Shown here in pieces: positions 51,073 through 59,515 of a stretch of DNA of 64,000 nucleotides. Source of the stretch: Paenibacillus sp. MMS18-CY102 (GTDB lineage Bacteria; Bacillota; Bacilli; Paenibacillales; Paenibacillaceae); the NCBI RefSeq assembly GCF_009789195.1, contig NZ_WSTC01000003.1, forward strand, positions 62,001-126,000, given 5' to 3'. Position 1 is the first letter of the stretch; every line of letters starts with the position of its first letter. The position numbers and the translations under genes are program-made. The notes beneath the pieces are model-generated. The model worked only from the letters and a program-made list of their open reading frames with translations, made no database searches and was not told the DNA's origin.

Positions 51073-52086
51073 ATGCGTAAGAAATTGCCTATGGTTATGC
51101 CAGAAATCACCTCATTCCAGCATCATACGACCATCCTGTCGATTTTAGGTGATGATGACTATGTCCAAGAATGGAAGTTTTCCAACTTCATGCAGCTGTT
51201 CGCCCTCGTGTACGACCACAATGAGACCGAGAAAAATGTCCCGTTCATGGACTTCTATTCCACGTCCTACATCCTTAAATCAACCCCGTGGGTGGCCAAT
51301 CAAACCTTCTCGAGACACGCGCTGGACCAGACGGATATTGTCAAATTTGTAATCGATTGCATTGAGCAAAACAAATACGTCTACATGGTCGTAGAATGCC
51401 GCCATATCGCCGCACACGAGCATCCTGACGCATCGTTCTCCCATCCGCTTATCATTCATGGATATGATCGCGACCGCCAGGCTTTTCATATTGCTGACTT
51501 CTTCAACTCTACGTTTTCGTTTAAGGAAGCCTCCTTCGACGAGCTTCGCACCGCCTATCATGCGTATGAAAAAGGGAGCTTCTGGTGGGATGGCGCACAA
51601 GTCTTGGAAGTAACTGACGCCCAATCGGAAGTATCTATCGATCCGGACTACTACAAATCCATCCTCTCCGACTATCTCCACTCCACGGCAGTAGCCCCCT
51701 ACGCATTAAAATACGGGATTGATATCGTACACCACACCAAGACCGTTCCGACCATCTATCATTCGATATTCGGCATGTCGATCTATGATGAGCTCATTGC
51801 TAACTTCCGAGGAAGGGGCCCCGTCGACTATACCGTCCTGCCCGTTCTGGCAGACCATAAACTCAACCTCCAGCAATTCATCGAATACATGAAGGCCAAA
51901 GGCGTTCTGCCGTCCGATTATCCCGATTTCTGCGAGATTCTTACGAAAACAAAAGCAGCCCGGAATACATTCTTGAAAAGCGTGTTGCGCGGAGATAACC
52001 GTTATCACGCACAGATCGCCGACAACTTGTCCGAGATCAAGGAGCTAGAACAGCGTGCGATTACGGATCTGATTGCGGCGCTATAA
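51073..52086 (+). CDS. BtrH_N/C39-like protein, paralogue 1
   Basis: The 337-residue product resembles BtrH N-terminal/C39-like proteins: SFQHHTTILSILGDDDY, KFSNFMQLFALVYDHNE, the central YVYMVVECRHIAAHEH and SFSHPLIIHGYDRDRQAFHI, then FKEASFDELRTAYHAYE. Where papain-like members have a catalytic Cys near the start, both paralogues have His-His, so peptidase activity is doubtful. Acyl transfer or ligand binding is possible; BtrH moves an acyl group in butirosin synthesis. Upstream ATGs at 50980 and 51067 are in frame, but the paralogue comparison favours 51073. Confidence 0.7.
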   Translation: MRKKLPMVMPEITSFQHHTTILSILGDDDYVQEWKFSNFMQLFALVYDHNETEKNVPFMDFYSTSYILKSTPWVANQTFSRHALDQTDIVKFVIDCIEQNKYVYMVVECRHIAAHEHPDASFSHPLIIHGYDRDRQAFHIADFFNSTFSFKEASFDELRTAYHAYEKGSFWWDGAQVLEVTDAQSEVSIDPDYYKSILSDYLHSTAVAPYALKYGIDIVHHTKTVPTIYHSIFGMSIYDELIANFRGRGPVDYTVLPVLADHKLNLQQFIEYMKAKGVLPSDYPDFCEILTKTKAARNTFLKSVLRGDNRYHAQIADNLSEIKELEQRAITDLIAAL

Positions 52087-52102
52087 GCGAAGCGTATTCA
52101 TT

Positions 52103-52145
52103 AGGGACTGTCCGACAGCCGACATGGCTTAGGGCAGTCCCTTTT
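52103..52145 (+). terminator. Terminator of paralogue 1
   Basis: AGGGACTG pairs with CAGTCCCT, followed by TTTT. Confidence 0.8.
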
Positions 52146-52166
52146 GTGCCCAAATTGCCGGTATTC

Positions 52167-52195
52167 TAGCCAATAGCAAACTGGATTGCTATACT
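52167..52195 (+). promoter_or_regulatory. Promoter of the second C39-like paralogue
   Basis: TAGCCA, 17 bp, TATACT with TTGC extension, matching the promoter at 50994. The following leader, TTTGTATCA-N2-TTTTTACATT, is also shared. Confidence 0.65.
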
Positions 52196-52245
52196 AGGTT
52201 TGTATCAAATTTTTACATTAATATTAATGTGGAGTGTGCCTGTTC

Positions 52246-53259
52246 ATGCGTAAAATATTGCCCGTGGTTATGCCCGAAATCACTTCGTTTCAACATCACA
52301 CTGCCATCCTATCGTTAATCGATGACGCGGATCATGTCCAGCAATGGAAATTCTCGCACTATATTCAACTGTTCGCTCTCGTTTACGACCATAATGAGGA
52401 TGAGAAAATCATTCCGTATATGGACTTCTATTCGACGACCTACATCTTAAAATCGACCCCGTGGGTGGCCAATCAAACGATTGCGATGCACGAGCTGGAC
52501 CAAGTCGACATCATTGATTTTGTAATCGCTTCCATTGATGAAGGCAAGTACGTTTACATGTCTGTAGAGTGCCGTCACATCAGCGCGCACAATACGGCAG
52601 GCGAATCGTTCCCGCATCCGATCATTATTTTTGGCTATGACCGTGAACAGCAAATGTTTCATATCGCCGATTTCTTCAACTCCGCTTACTCGTATAAAGA
52701 GGCCTCGTTCGGCGAGCTGCGTATGGCTTATGAAACGTACGTCGAAGGAAGCTTCTGGTGGGATGGGGCTCAAATTTTGCAAATCATAGATAACCAATCG
52801 GAAGTATCTATCGATTCAGCCTATTACAAAGCGCTCCTCTCCGACTACCTCCACTCCACGACGCATGGGCCTTATGAATTAGATTACGGCAGCGATCTCG
52901 ACCATCACACCAAATCGGTCCCATCTGTGTATTTCACCAAATACGGCATGTCGATCTATGATGAGCTCATTGCGAATTTCAGGGGCAGGGGTCCGGTCGA
53001 TTATACCGTTCTGCCTGTTCTGGCGGACCATAAACGAAACCTCTATCGTTTCATCGAATACATGAAAGCAGCAGGCACACTACCGCCTGATTATCCCGAC
53101 TACAGCGAGATTCTCATGAAAACGAAAGCCGCCCGAAATACATTCCTGAAAAGCGTCGTACGCGGGGATACCCGCTATTATGAACAAATCGCCGATAACT
53201 TGTCTGAGATCAGGGAGCTGGAGCGGCGCGCAATTGCTGATTTAATTGAGGCGTTGTAA
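52246..53259 (+). CDS. BtrH_N/C39-like protein, paralogue 2
   Basis: Also 337 residues and very similar throughout to paralogue 1 (MRKILPVVMPEITSFQHH, STPWVANQTIAMHELDQVD, NFRGRGPVDYTVLPVLADH), with no insertion or deletion between them. Strongest identity is in the last 130 residues; differences cluster at YMSVECRHISAHNTAGESF. A GTG at 52234 lies too close to the ribosome site; ATG 52246 mirrors the paralogue. Each copy has its own promoter and terminator, so they can be expressed apart. Confidence 0.7.
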   Translation: MRKILPVVMPEITSFQHHTAILSLIDDADHVQQWKFSHYIQLFALVYDHNEDEKIIPYMDFYSTTYILKSTPWVANQTIAMHELDQVDIIDFVIASIDEGKYVYMSVECRHISAHNTAGESFPHPIIIFGYDREQQMFHIADFFNSAYSYKEASFGELRMAYETYVEGSFWWDGAQILQIIDNQSEVSIDSAYYKALLSDYLHSTTHGPYELDYGSDLDHHTKSVPSVYFTKYGMSIYDELIANFRGRGPVDYTVLPVLADHKRNLYRFIEYMKAAGTLPPDYPDYSEILMKTKAARNTFLKSVVRGDTRYYEQIADNLSEIRELERRAIADLIEAL

Positions 53260-53286
53260 GAACATAACTTCCGGGCCAGGGCGGTA

Positions 53287-53325
53287 ACTAAAAAAGACCC
53301 CCGTCGATGACGGAGGGCCTTTTTG
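53287..53325 (+). terminator. Terminator of paralogue 2
   Basis: AAAAAAGACC with CCCGTC pairs with GACGGAGGGCCTTTTT around a GAT loop, with two mismatches. Confidence 0.85.
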
Positions 53326-53414
53326 GGGTTACTCTTTTTTGGCAAAGGGGTTGGTGGGTGTTCCTGGTTGCGATACCGCGCGGGCTCCCCGCTCACCCGC
53401 ACGCTTCTGCTGTG

Positions 53415-53435
53415 CCATTGCAGTTTGTACAATGA
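53415..53435. repeat. 21-bp palindrome family, copy in second cluster
   Basis: CCATTGCA and TACAATGA arms. First of five in the 53.4-53.7 kb cluster. Confidence 0.8.
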
Positions 53436-53466
53436 CAAAGCAGCAAATGACATTGTTCGAGGCGCA

Positions 53467-53487
53467 TCATTGCAGTCTGTACAATGG
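53467..53487. repeat. 21-bp palindrome family, copy in second cluster
   Basis: TCATTGCA and TACAATGG arms. Confidence 0.8.
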
Positions 53488-53550
53488 GAGAGGTGGTGAA
53501 AGGCCTAATTTCCCACTTTTAGCGGAATATTCGGGGCCGCTCTGGCAAGC

Positions 53551-53571
53551 TAGTTGTACAAAATGCAATGG
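53551..53571. repeat. 21-bp palindrome family, copy in second cluster
   Basis: TAGTTGTA and TGCAATGG arms, orientation reversed relative to the first two. Confidence 0.75.
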
Positions 53572-53601
53572 CAGCTCTACATATCGGCGCTCGGGCCGCT
53601 G

Positions 53602-53622
53602 CCATTGTATGAAATACAATGG
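53602..53622. repeat. 21-bp palindrome family, most symmetric copy
   Basis: CCATTGTAT and ATACAATGG form perfect 9-bp arms around GAA. Confidence 0.85.
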
Positions 53623-53655
53623 CAGGCACGGCTGCGCTTAGAGCAGCAAGCAGCA

Positions 53656-53676
53656 TGCATTGTACAACATGCCAGG
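53656..53676. repeat. 21-bp palindrome family, degenerate copy
   Basis: TGCATTGTACAA followed by CATGCCAGG; the right arm is worn. No gene is seen in 53326-53732 apart from this cluster. Confidence 0.5.
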
Positions 53677-53732
53677 CACAGCTACGCTTTAAGCAACTTT
53701 GCATCATGCAACGCGGCAAGCGCTACAGCAAG

Positions 53733-54040
53733 TTAGCTCCCGGTCTCCTTGATGACCGTCGGATCGATCATATTCAAGCCCTTAGCTACAAAGAAGGATT
53801 CCTTCTCAAGCCCAAACGCTTCGTTAGCCCATGCAAATTTGTACTCAAAATACCCGGAAGGGTACGCGCTTACGTACCCGCTGATCATTTTCGCCAAACG
53901 GATCGTTAATTTCCCATGCTCCCAAGCATGCGCTGCATCTACATACCACTGACCCGCCGTTATCGCCTGCCGCAACGTTTCTGGGTTATTCACAACTTTA
54001 CTGTAAACGCCCTCTTCAGGCCGAGGCAAATTTTGTTCAT
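53733..54040 (-). pseudogene. Small protein gene with a frameshifted start
   Basis: A 97-residue frame (LPRPEEGVYSKVVNNPETLR, AGQWYVDAAHAWEHGKL, WANEAFGLEKESFFVAKGLN) lacks a good start. A well-placed ATG at 54040 with GGAG before it is in another frame and runs only 16 codons. Adding one A to the AAAA run after ATGAAC would give MNKNLPRPEEGVY, a natural N terminus. So the gene is probably shifted by one base, or starts at the TTG at 54029. Function unknown; it follows the anti-sigma gene on the same strand. Confidence 0.55.
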
Positions 54041-54073
54041 AAGTGGTCTCCTAGCTTATTATGTGTTCACGTG

Positions 54074-55546
54074 CTACTTGATCCGAATGGAATAAGGTTC
54101 GCGAATATACATCGGATAGCCAAAAATAGTAAATGTCAACGGCTGCGGATATCGCTCCCGATTCAGGTAATACAGCAAATGCTGCTTCTCCCGCTCCTCG
54201 CTCCCGTTAACGGTATACCCGCTCATCACCTGCTGCAAGTTCGCCATGCTGTGTTCCTTCCCTGCCCCATCCGTAAACGTTCCTTCGAGTAACGAGTACA
54301 TCATCTGGTCCGCAGGATCCAAGCCGCCTAGTGCAAAATCCAGCTTCGTGTATTCGGCTTCCCGCATCACTTTGCTTAGTTCAAGCTTGCCGTCCGGCGC
54401 ACGCAGCAATTGCCCCTTGTCCGTGTCGACCGTAATATTCAGCTTATTGCGGTCAAGCGCACGGAACCAGCTGCCAGCTACCGTCAATGACTTGGGCTCC
54501 TTGAAATAAGGGCTCTCAAAATGATAGATCCGCCCGTCCTTATTAAGGCTCCCGTTCCCGCCCGAAATCATATGCCATTCCGTGCCCTCATCGTCCAAAA
54601 TCCGCATATCGCCGGCATCGAAAATTTGCTTCGCATTAGCTTCATCATATGACACATACAGCTTCAAGCTGAGTGGCGATACGACGGCTTTGGTGAACGT
54701 AAGTTCTTGCCCTTCTATCACAACGGTTTGCCCGATGTTATATTCATGCTGGCGGCCTCTGGACAGCTCACGATCGATCGGCACCTTCACTGTAAAATGG
54801 GTACCAGTTGTCTGCTGGCTGCCAAGCTTCCCTTCCAATGGCGTTCCTTCCGTCCCAATAAGCGACTCCTCCCCTGCACGCTGGCCTGCTGCATTCGCAT
54901 TCTGCGAATCTTCCTGCTTCTCTTCCAATAAGCTCAGCTTCAGCACAACGGCTTCGGGCATCGCAGTCCCCTCTGCCAATTGAATATCGATGGTTCCACG
55001 CTGAATGCCGGAATCCCGCCCCTCGATCTCTTGGTTTTCTGAATAGCCAATGGCAGCAGGAAGGTGCTTGCCCGATACATCCGATAGGCGCGGCTGGTCA
55101 ATTCGTACGACGGTTTCCCCCTCGTTCGCCGGCTTGATGGCATACAGCATCACCAGCCGTGAATCGTCTGCTATAATGCCTTCGATGGACAGCTTCAATC
55201 CATCATGCTCGTCAGCCACCCCAACCGGTTGCACAAAATCGTTATCCAACGCCAGCCCAATTCCACGATCAGACGACTCCCGATTGATCAGGTCGACGAA
55301 AAGCGCCAAGCCTGGAATGTCGCGCGCGACAGCTGCCACTGCCGGCGATACACGAATGGCAAGCAGGCAAACAACCAGCAGCATGCTCATTATTGCAACA
55401 CTAGACCACCGCTTCCTGAGCAACCTTCGCCGCCGCTTCAGCTGCTGCTCGCCCTTGCGAATGCCCGCCATAATCGCCGCTTCAATAGGATCAAGCGCTG
55501 TTTCGGTTTGATGCTCTTTCGCTTCCTGCCCTTCATGGTGTGCCAT
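54074..55546 (-). CDS. Anti-sigma factor, DUF4179-type
   Basis: The 490-residue protein has a short cytosolic part (residues 1-48, with IEAAIMAGIRKGEQQLKRRR), one TM helix (SVAIMSMLLVVCLLAIRVSP) and a large outer part starting VARDIPGLALFVDLI, typical of DUF4179 proteins that bind ECF sigma factors in Bacillota. The outer part (RLVMLYAIKPANEG, GTHFTVKVPIDRELS, GSWFRALDRNKLNITVDTDK) has DUF5643-like beta structure. It overlaps the sigma gene by 14 nt. It should hold the sigma factor until an unknown envelope signal arrives. Confidence 0.88.
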   Translation of the reverse strand: MAHHEGQEAKEHQTETALDPIEAAIMAGIRKGEQQLKRRRRLLRKRWSSVAIMSMLLVVCLLAIRVSPAVAAVARDIPGLALFVDLINRESSDRGIGLALDNDFVQPVGVADEHDGLKLSIEGIIADDSRLVMLYAIKPANEGETVVRIDQPRLSDVSGKHLPAAIGYSENQEIEGRDSGIQRGTIDIQLAEGTAMPEAVVLKLSLLEEKQEDSQNANAAGQRAGEESLIGTEGTPLEGKLGSQQTTGTHFTVKVPIDRELSRGRQHEYNIGQTVVIEGQELTFTKAVVSPLSLKLYVSYDEANAKQIFDAGDMRILDDEGTEWHMISGGNGSLNKDGRIYHFESPYFKEPKSLTVAGSWFRALDRNKLNITVDTDKGQLLRAPDGKLELSKVMREAEYTKLDFALGGLDPADQMMYSLLEGTFTDGAGKEHSMANLQQVMSGYTVNGSEEREKQHLLYYLNRERYPQPLTFTIFGYPMYIREPYSIRIK

Positions 55547-56066
55547 GCTTCCCCTCCTTTCCCAGAACAGCGCGGAGCTGCTTCAATGCGCGGCTCAGCC
55601 AGGTTTTTACCGTTCCCTCTGGCTTTTCCAGCAAACTTGCAATTTCCGGAAGCGTCATATCTTTGTAATATTTTAAAATAATAATGTGCCGCAGTTTGGG
55701 CTGCAGCGTATCAATCGCCAGCTCCATCGCAATTTTCTCATCCAGCTTGAGGTCAGCGGCAAGCGGCTCAGGCACGTGGAATAACGGAAGCAGTTTGCGC
55801 TTGCGCTTCTGCTCGTCAATGCAACAACGAATGAGAATGCGAATAAACCATGTATGAAAATAACGCGGCTCCTTCAGCTTCGCAAGATGGATATAAGCCC
55901 GGCATGTCGCTTCTTGGATCGCTTCCAGCGCCTCCGCCTCATTCTTCAAGTACGCCAGCGCGATTGCATATATTTTCTCTTTATCTGCGGCCAGCAGCTT
56001 GCGGAACGATTCCGAATCGCCGCGGAGCGTAGCAAGTATAAGCGCCTCTGTCGATGGTGTAGACAA
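55533..56066 (-). CDS. ECF RNA polymerase sigma factor
   Basis: The 177-residue protein has region 2 (IYAIALAYLKNEAEALEAIQ, EATCRAYIHLAKLKEPRYFH, TWFIRILIRCCIDEQKRKRK) and region 4 (LQPKLRHIIILKYYKDMTLP, EIASLLEKPEGTVKTWLSRA). AAGGGG at 7 nt favours the TTG at 56066. An ATG at 56087 would lie at the transcription start of the predicted autopromoter and have no leader. It is co-transcribed with its anti-sigma factor. Confidence 0.92.
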   Translation of the reverse strand: MSTPSTEALILATLRGDSESFRKLLAADKEKIYAIALAYLKNEAEALEAIQEATCRAYIHLAKLKEPRYFHTWFIRILIRCCIDEQKRKRKLLPLFHVPEPLAADLKLDEKIAMELAIDTLQPKLRHIIILKYYKDMTLPEIASLLEKPEGTVKTWLSRALKQLRAVLGKEGKHGTP

Positions 56067-56089
56067 TTCCTCACCCCTTCTCTCCATGA

Positions 56090-56116
56090 TTAGACGTTGG
56101 GAAGGCGGGAATGGTT
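56090..56116 (-). promoter_or_regulatory. ECF-type autopromoter
   Basis: On the minus strand AACC (56113-56116), 16 bp, CGTCTAA (56090-56096). This is the AAC-N16-CGT pattern of ECF promoters in Bacillota and sits about 25 nt before the sigma gene, implying autoregulation. Confidence 0.75.
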
Positions 56117-56147
56117 TTGGGTAATTTTTGAAAATTAACAACGAGGA

Positions 56148-56184
56148 GGCTGTCCCGTAAGCTACTACTGCTTACAGGACAGCC
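56148..56184. terminator. Hairpin between lipoprotein and sigma genes
   Basis: GGCTGTCC pairs with GGACAGCC, with an inner GTAAGC/GCTTAC stem. It follows the lipoprotein stop on minus but has no T-run there. Confidence 0.65.
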
Positions 56185-56190
56185 CCCATT

Positions 56191-56697
56191 TTAGCGGCTA
56201 TATCGGTTAACCCAGTCTTGCCTCCACACTTGAAAGGGCTTCGGTTGAAGCTCCTCCAGCGTTTTGCCTTCTATGGACCAGTAGCCTCCATACATCTTGC
56301 TGCCATGTGGGTACGAAGTTCCCCCTATGGGCTGGCCATCCACTACGTAAACATACACATCAACTTCCCCTTGCGATAACGGATGATTTTTTACAATAAA
56401 CTTTTTAACGGTGATTGTTTTGCCAAAATACTTCGAAGGATCTTCAGGCTGCATTCCCCAATACATCATATACGGCAGTGTGACGATTTTTTGCTTGGTC
56501 AGCTCATAACTTTCAGCGATGCCTTCGTAAGAGATACTCTGGTAACCCTTATCTTCGAGATAGGTTCGTAAAACTGCTTGCTCGCTTGGCATTTCGTTTT
56601 TTGTTGTGCAACCCATTACGAAGACGAGCAACAGCAGCGGAATCAAACCCTTCAAGCCTTTCAAGCCATGTAATGTTGCAAATGATGGGGTTGACAC
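56191..56697 (-). CDS. Lipoprotein of unknown function
   Basis: The 168-residue precursor has a lipoprotein signal ending LLLLVFVMGC, with Cys at residue 30 as the lipid site. The mature part (LRTYLEDKGYQSISYEG, VTLPYMMYWGMQPED, VKNHPLSQGEVDVYVYVVDG) resembles small secreted beta proteins of Bacillota without a firm family. The GTG start at 56697 is uncertain; a TTG further in may be used. Upstream, the YLATT-like gene ends at 56755. Confidence 0.7.
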   Translation of the reverse strand: MSTPSFATLHGLKGLKGLIPLLLLVFVMGCTTKNEMPSEQAVLRTYLEDKGYQSISYEGIAESYELTKQKIVTLPYMMYWGMQPEDPSKYFGKTITVKKFIVKNHPLSQGEVDVYVYVVDGQPIGGTSYPHGSKMYGGYWSIEGKTLEELQPKPFQVWRQDWVNRYSR

Positions 56698-56754
56698 CCG
56701 CGTCCCCCATCGCGCGCTGAAAACTGCGCTTCGGCGGCTACGCCGTTGGCGCGA

Positions 56755-57459
56755 TCACCTCTGCACTTTGCCCGCTCCACTCCTCGATAACTCCCCCAGC
56801 TTCGCGCGGCCCAGCGGCGTAATGTGGAATCGGACACCTTGGGGCCGCAGCGTCTGCTCCACTAGCTTCTCGGTTAAGAGCGAGGCCAGCACTTTATTTA
56901 CCGTGGCATCATCTAAATGGCAGTCTCCGCAAATGCCTTCCGGCGTGCGGAACGTGAAGCTTGAACTCGCTAATGCATATAAAACGTTTGCCCGGTTCTC
57001 CTCTTCCGGCTGCAGCATTAACGCCCTGAAAGCCGGCCCTGCGGCATTGTTCGCTCCGGCCGAATCCTCCGTCAGTGAATCAGCCACGGCATCCGCCGCC
57101 CGATTCGCCTGATCGACCTTATGGGACAGCGTTTCCAATGCGTTATTCGTAAGCAACTCAATAAACTTGCGCGACGAAATAGCCGCCATCAAACAAAATC
57201 CTGCAAAAACAAGATCATTGCTCGCATCAAAGCCACCTTTGCCCAGTTGATCGGCTGACAGCAAATCACTTGAAATCAGCTTTAAAAAAAGCGGGACCAT
57301 AAACGAAGCCGCGATGCCGATAAGCATCGATTGGTACAGCCCCCGATCCTTCAGCAGCGGCGGGCTTCCCGGCTTAGCCAGAGGCAGTACATAGCTGACC
57401 GCCCCTCCCACCAATCCCGCTGCGATCATAATCAATATAAGGATGATTCCATGGTCCAT
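56755..57459 (-). CDS. YLATT-like three-TM protein with winged helix
   Basis: The 234-residue product has three TM segments (ILILIMIAAGLVGGAVSYVL, YQSMLIGIAASFMVPLFLKL, LVFAGFCLMAAISSRKFIEL), a charged linker, and a C-terminal winged-helix-like region with GICGDCHLDDATVNKVLASL and PLGRAKLGEL. The pattern is recalled from YEATS-associated three-TM (YLATT) proteins, placed by comparative genomics among membrane-linked signalling or defence systems. No YEATS domain gene is seen next to it. The Cys pair GDC may be structural. The start at 57459 follows AGGAGG. Confidence 0.7.
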   Translation of the reverse strand: MDHGIILILIMIAAGLVGGAVSYVLPLAKPGSPPLLKDRGLYQSMLIGIAASFMVPLFLKLISSDLLSADQLGKGGFDASNDLVFAGFCLMAAISSRKFIELLTNNALETLSHKVDQANRAADAVADSLTEDSAGANNAAGPAFRALMLQPEEENRANVLYALASSSFTFRTPEGICGDCHLDDATVNKVLASLLTEKLVEQTLRPQGVRFHITPLGRAKLGELSRSGAGKVQR

Positions 57460-57564
57460 GACAATCCTCCTAACGGGCTATTTTGGCATAAAAAAGGAAA
57501 ATTATTGTCGATGTCGAAAACCAATCGTGTGAAGTTCAATAGAGATAGAGGGGGAACACCAAAG

Positions 57565-58728
57565 GTGAAGTTACAATCTATTGCGAAGTATATGCTTGTG
57601 CTAATTCTAATATCGCTCTCCTTGATGCCATCGCTGCAGAAAGAAGCCAATGCTGCTGGGACGAGCGCCGCGAGCTTTGCAAGCTACGAAGGCAAATGGG
57701 TGGATCAGGCGCTTGTAGAGGATGAGAACACGGACAATGACCTCATTTTATCATTCGACAAGACAGGGACGCGTGCGAACGTTGAGCTAGACATGAGCCA
57801 GATCGATCCGCATAACTACTACGCATTTAACATTGCCAAACGGCCTGCCGTTACGTTCAATACCAAAGGCGAGGGCACTTTCTCGTATGAGATGATCGAT
57901 CTGGAAGACGAAGATTCAAAGCCCCTTAAGGGCACAGGCACCATTTTGCTTAAAAACAACCAAGTAAAACTAACATTAAGCAACGTGTTTGCTGGGATGA
58001 AGCCGTATTTTAAAACAACTCGAACGATGATCCGCGACCCATACGCCTATCGTAGCTACACCATCGTTGCTGCGGAAACGATCTTGTCCGACTATTGCAA
58101 ATGCTCACCTGGAAACGGCATAAAATTTAGTTATCCTGGGTCCGATAATGATGATAACAAGCCGTGGGTTAAACACCTCGCGATCTATGTGAACGGCTCT
58201 ATGATGGAGGAATATAAAATAAATTTGCATAAACGAACCGCTACGAAATTACCCGAAGAATCTTGGTATTACACAGATTATTCATTTAATGATCAATTTC
58301 TTAAAGCTGACAAAAATATAACCGCCTCTTCCACTCTGCCGGCAACGAAAACAGTCGATTATAGCGTCAAACAGCTTGTAGACGGCAATTTGAAGACATG
58401 CTGGTGTGAGGGAATTAAGGGTGATGGGGTTGGACAGAGCATTACCGTTGCCTTCCCCAACAAAATGACAGTAACAAGCTTGAGCATTGCATCGGGGTAC
58501 ACGAAGTCCTTATCCTCTTTCCTCGACAACGGCATGGTTCGTAAAGCTAGCATTGCGTTTTCCAACGGCACTTCAATCACCGTCGATTTGACGAAGGGCA
58601 GCAATATTAAATTAGCCGATTACGGCCTGAACAGCATCTCAACCTCATCCATCAAGCTGACCATTCTAGAGGTACGTCCGGGGGCGAAGTTCCATGATAC
58701 GTGCATTTCGGAGATTTCTGCAAGCTAG
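57565..58728 (+). CDS. Secreted protein with NADase-type glycan-binding domain
   Basis: The 387-residue precursor has a signal peptide (YMLVLILISLSLMPSLQKEA, cleavage after NAA). A beta-rich N-terminal part (residues 35-165, FASYEGKWVDQALVEDE) is followed by a discoidin-like domain (residues 245-387: LVDGNLKTCWCEGIKGDGVG, ITVAFPNKMTVTSLSIASGY, and PGAKFHDTCISEIS) matching the NADase-type glycan-binding domain. It probably attaches to cell-surface sugars. The GTG at 57565 with GAGGGGG fits the signal peptide; ATGs from 57511 upstream lack a good site. Confidence 0.8.
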   Translation: MKLQSIAKYMLVLILISLSLMPSLQKEANAAGTSAASFASYEGKWVDQALVEDENTDNDLILSFDKTGTRANVELDMSQIDPHNYYAFNIAKRPAVTFNTKGEGTFSYEMIDLEDEDSKPLKGTGTILLKNNQVKLTLSNVFAGMKPYFKTTRTMIRDPYAYRSYTIVAAETILSDYCKCSPGNGIKFSYPGSDNDDNKPWVKHLAIYVNGSMMEEYKINLHKRTATKLPEESWYYTDYSFNDQFLKADKNITASSTLPATKTVDYSVKQLVDGNLKTCWCEGIKGDGVGQSITVAFPNKMTVTSLSIASGYTKSLSSFLDNGMVRKASIAFSNGTSITVDLTKGSNIKLADYGLNSISTSSIKLTILEVRPGAKFHDTCISEISAS

Positions 58729-59437
58729 CATTAGAGGTGGCGGGCAGTCCTCTCCCCTTATGACAAATTTAGTCGCAAGCATGCCGCAGCAAACGGCTAA
58801 ATACACGATTAGGCCGGATCTGTTTCGGATTGACATCTATATCTCACGGGACCAAACCATTGTCATTAGGGCAAAAAAGGATCCAAATTATACCGAGTGG
58901 CTTTCCGTTGGAAAGTTAAATGTTGCGGATGCCGCCGCAGGAGCTTGCATCCGTTATCTGCTCAACAATACGCCTTTGCCTACGACGGCTTCTCTTTATT
59001 GGCAACCGTTTGAGGACGCTACACAGATGAAATACGATGAGCTTTTTGTCTTTTATCAACATGTGGCGATTACAAGAGAGAGCGATTCGCATTTCACTAT
59101 GAATGGTGAGCATATCGAGAGAGAGGCTTCGGATGACGCTATTCAACAACACTTGCTTCAACTGTATGAAGATTATCGAAAAGGATGTGGCGCTACAGAT
59201 GAACCCGGTCCAATCATCGATCGCATGCAGCAGGCTATAACTGAAATAAAGGCGATGGAGGACGAATGTCACCTCCCGGAGTATTTAGGTCCCGTTTCAG
59301 AGCATGCAAGAACCGCGTTTGTTGCATGTAAACACGAATATGCTTTCTCCCCACATGAAGAGGTTAAAAGCCTGTTGTATGAACTATTTAAACTTCAGTC
59401 ATCGATCTACAATCGATACATGACGGCAGTCAGGTGA
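58694..59437 (+). CDS. Protein of unknown function
   Basis: The 247-residue frame overlaps the previous gene by 35 nt if started at ATG 58694 (GGGGG at 9 nt); ATG 58760 is an alternative without a ribosome site. The conserved-looking part begins YTIRPDLFRIDIYISRDQTI and includes a helical end (FSPHEEVKSLLYELFKLQSS). There is no signal or TM segment. It is probably in an operon with the glycan-binding gene. No family is recognised. Confidence 0.6.
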   Translation: MIRAFRRFLQASIRGGGQSSPLMTNLVASMPQQTAKYTIRPDLFRIDIYISRDQTIVIRAKKDPNYTEWLSVGKLNVADAAAGACIRYLLNNTPLPTTASLYWQPFEDATQMKYDELFVFYQHVAITRESDSHFTMNGEHIEREASDDAIQQHLLQLYEDYRKGCGATDEPGPIIDRMQQAITEIKAMEDECHLPEYLGPVSEHARTAFVACKHEYAFSPHEEVKSLLYELFKLQSSIYNRYMTAVR

Positions 59438-59474
59438 TTGTCCATTAAGCCTTACTTAAGTTCCGCAGCAAGCC

Positions 59475-59507
59475 AAAAAGACAGCGAGCGCTCTAGCACT
59501 CGCTGTC
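59475..59507. terminator. Terminator between convergent genes
   Basis: GACAGCGAG (59480-59488) pairs with CTCGCTGTC (59499-59507). A T5 run on minus follows the AlkZ-like gene; the plus side ends in TTCTTCG. Confidence 0.85.
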
Positions 59508-59515
59508 TTCTTCGT

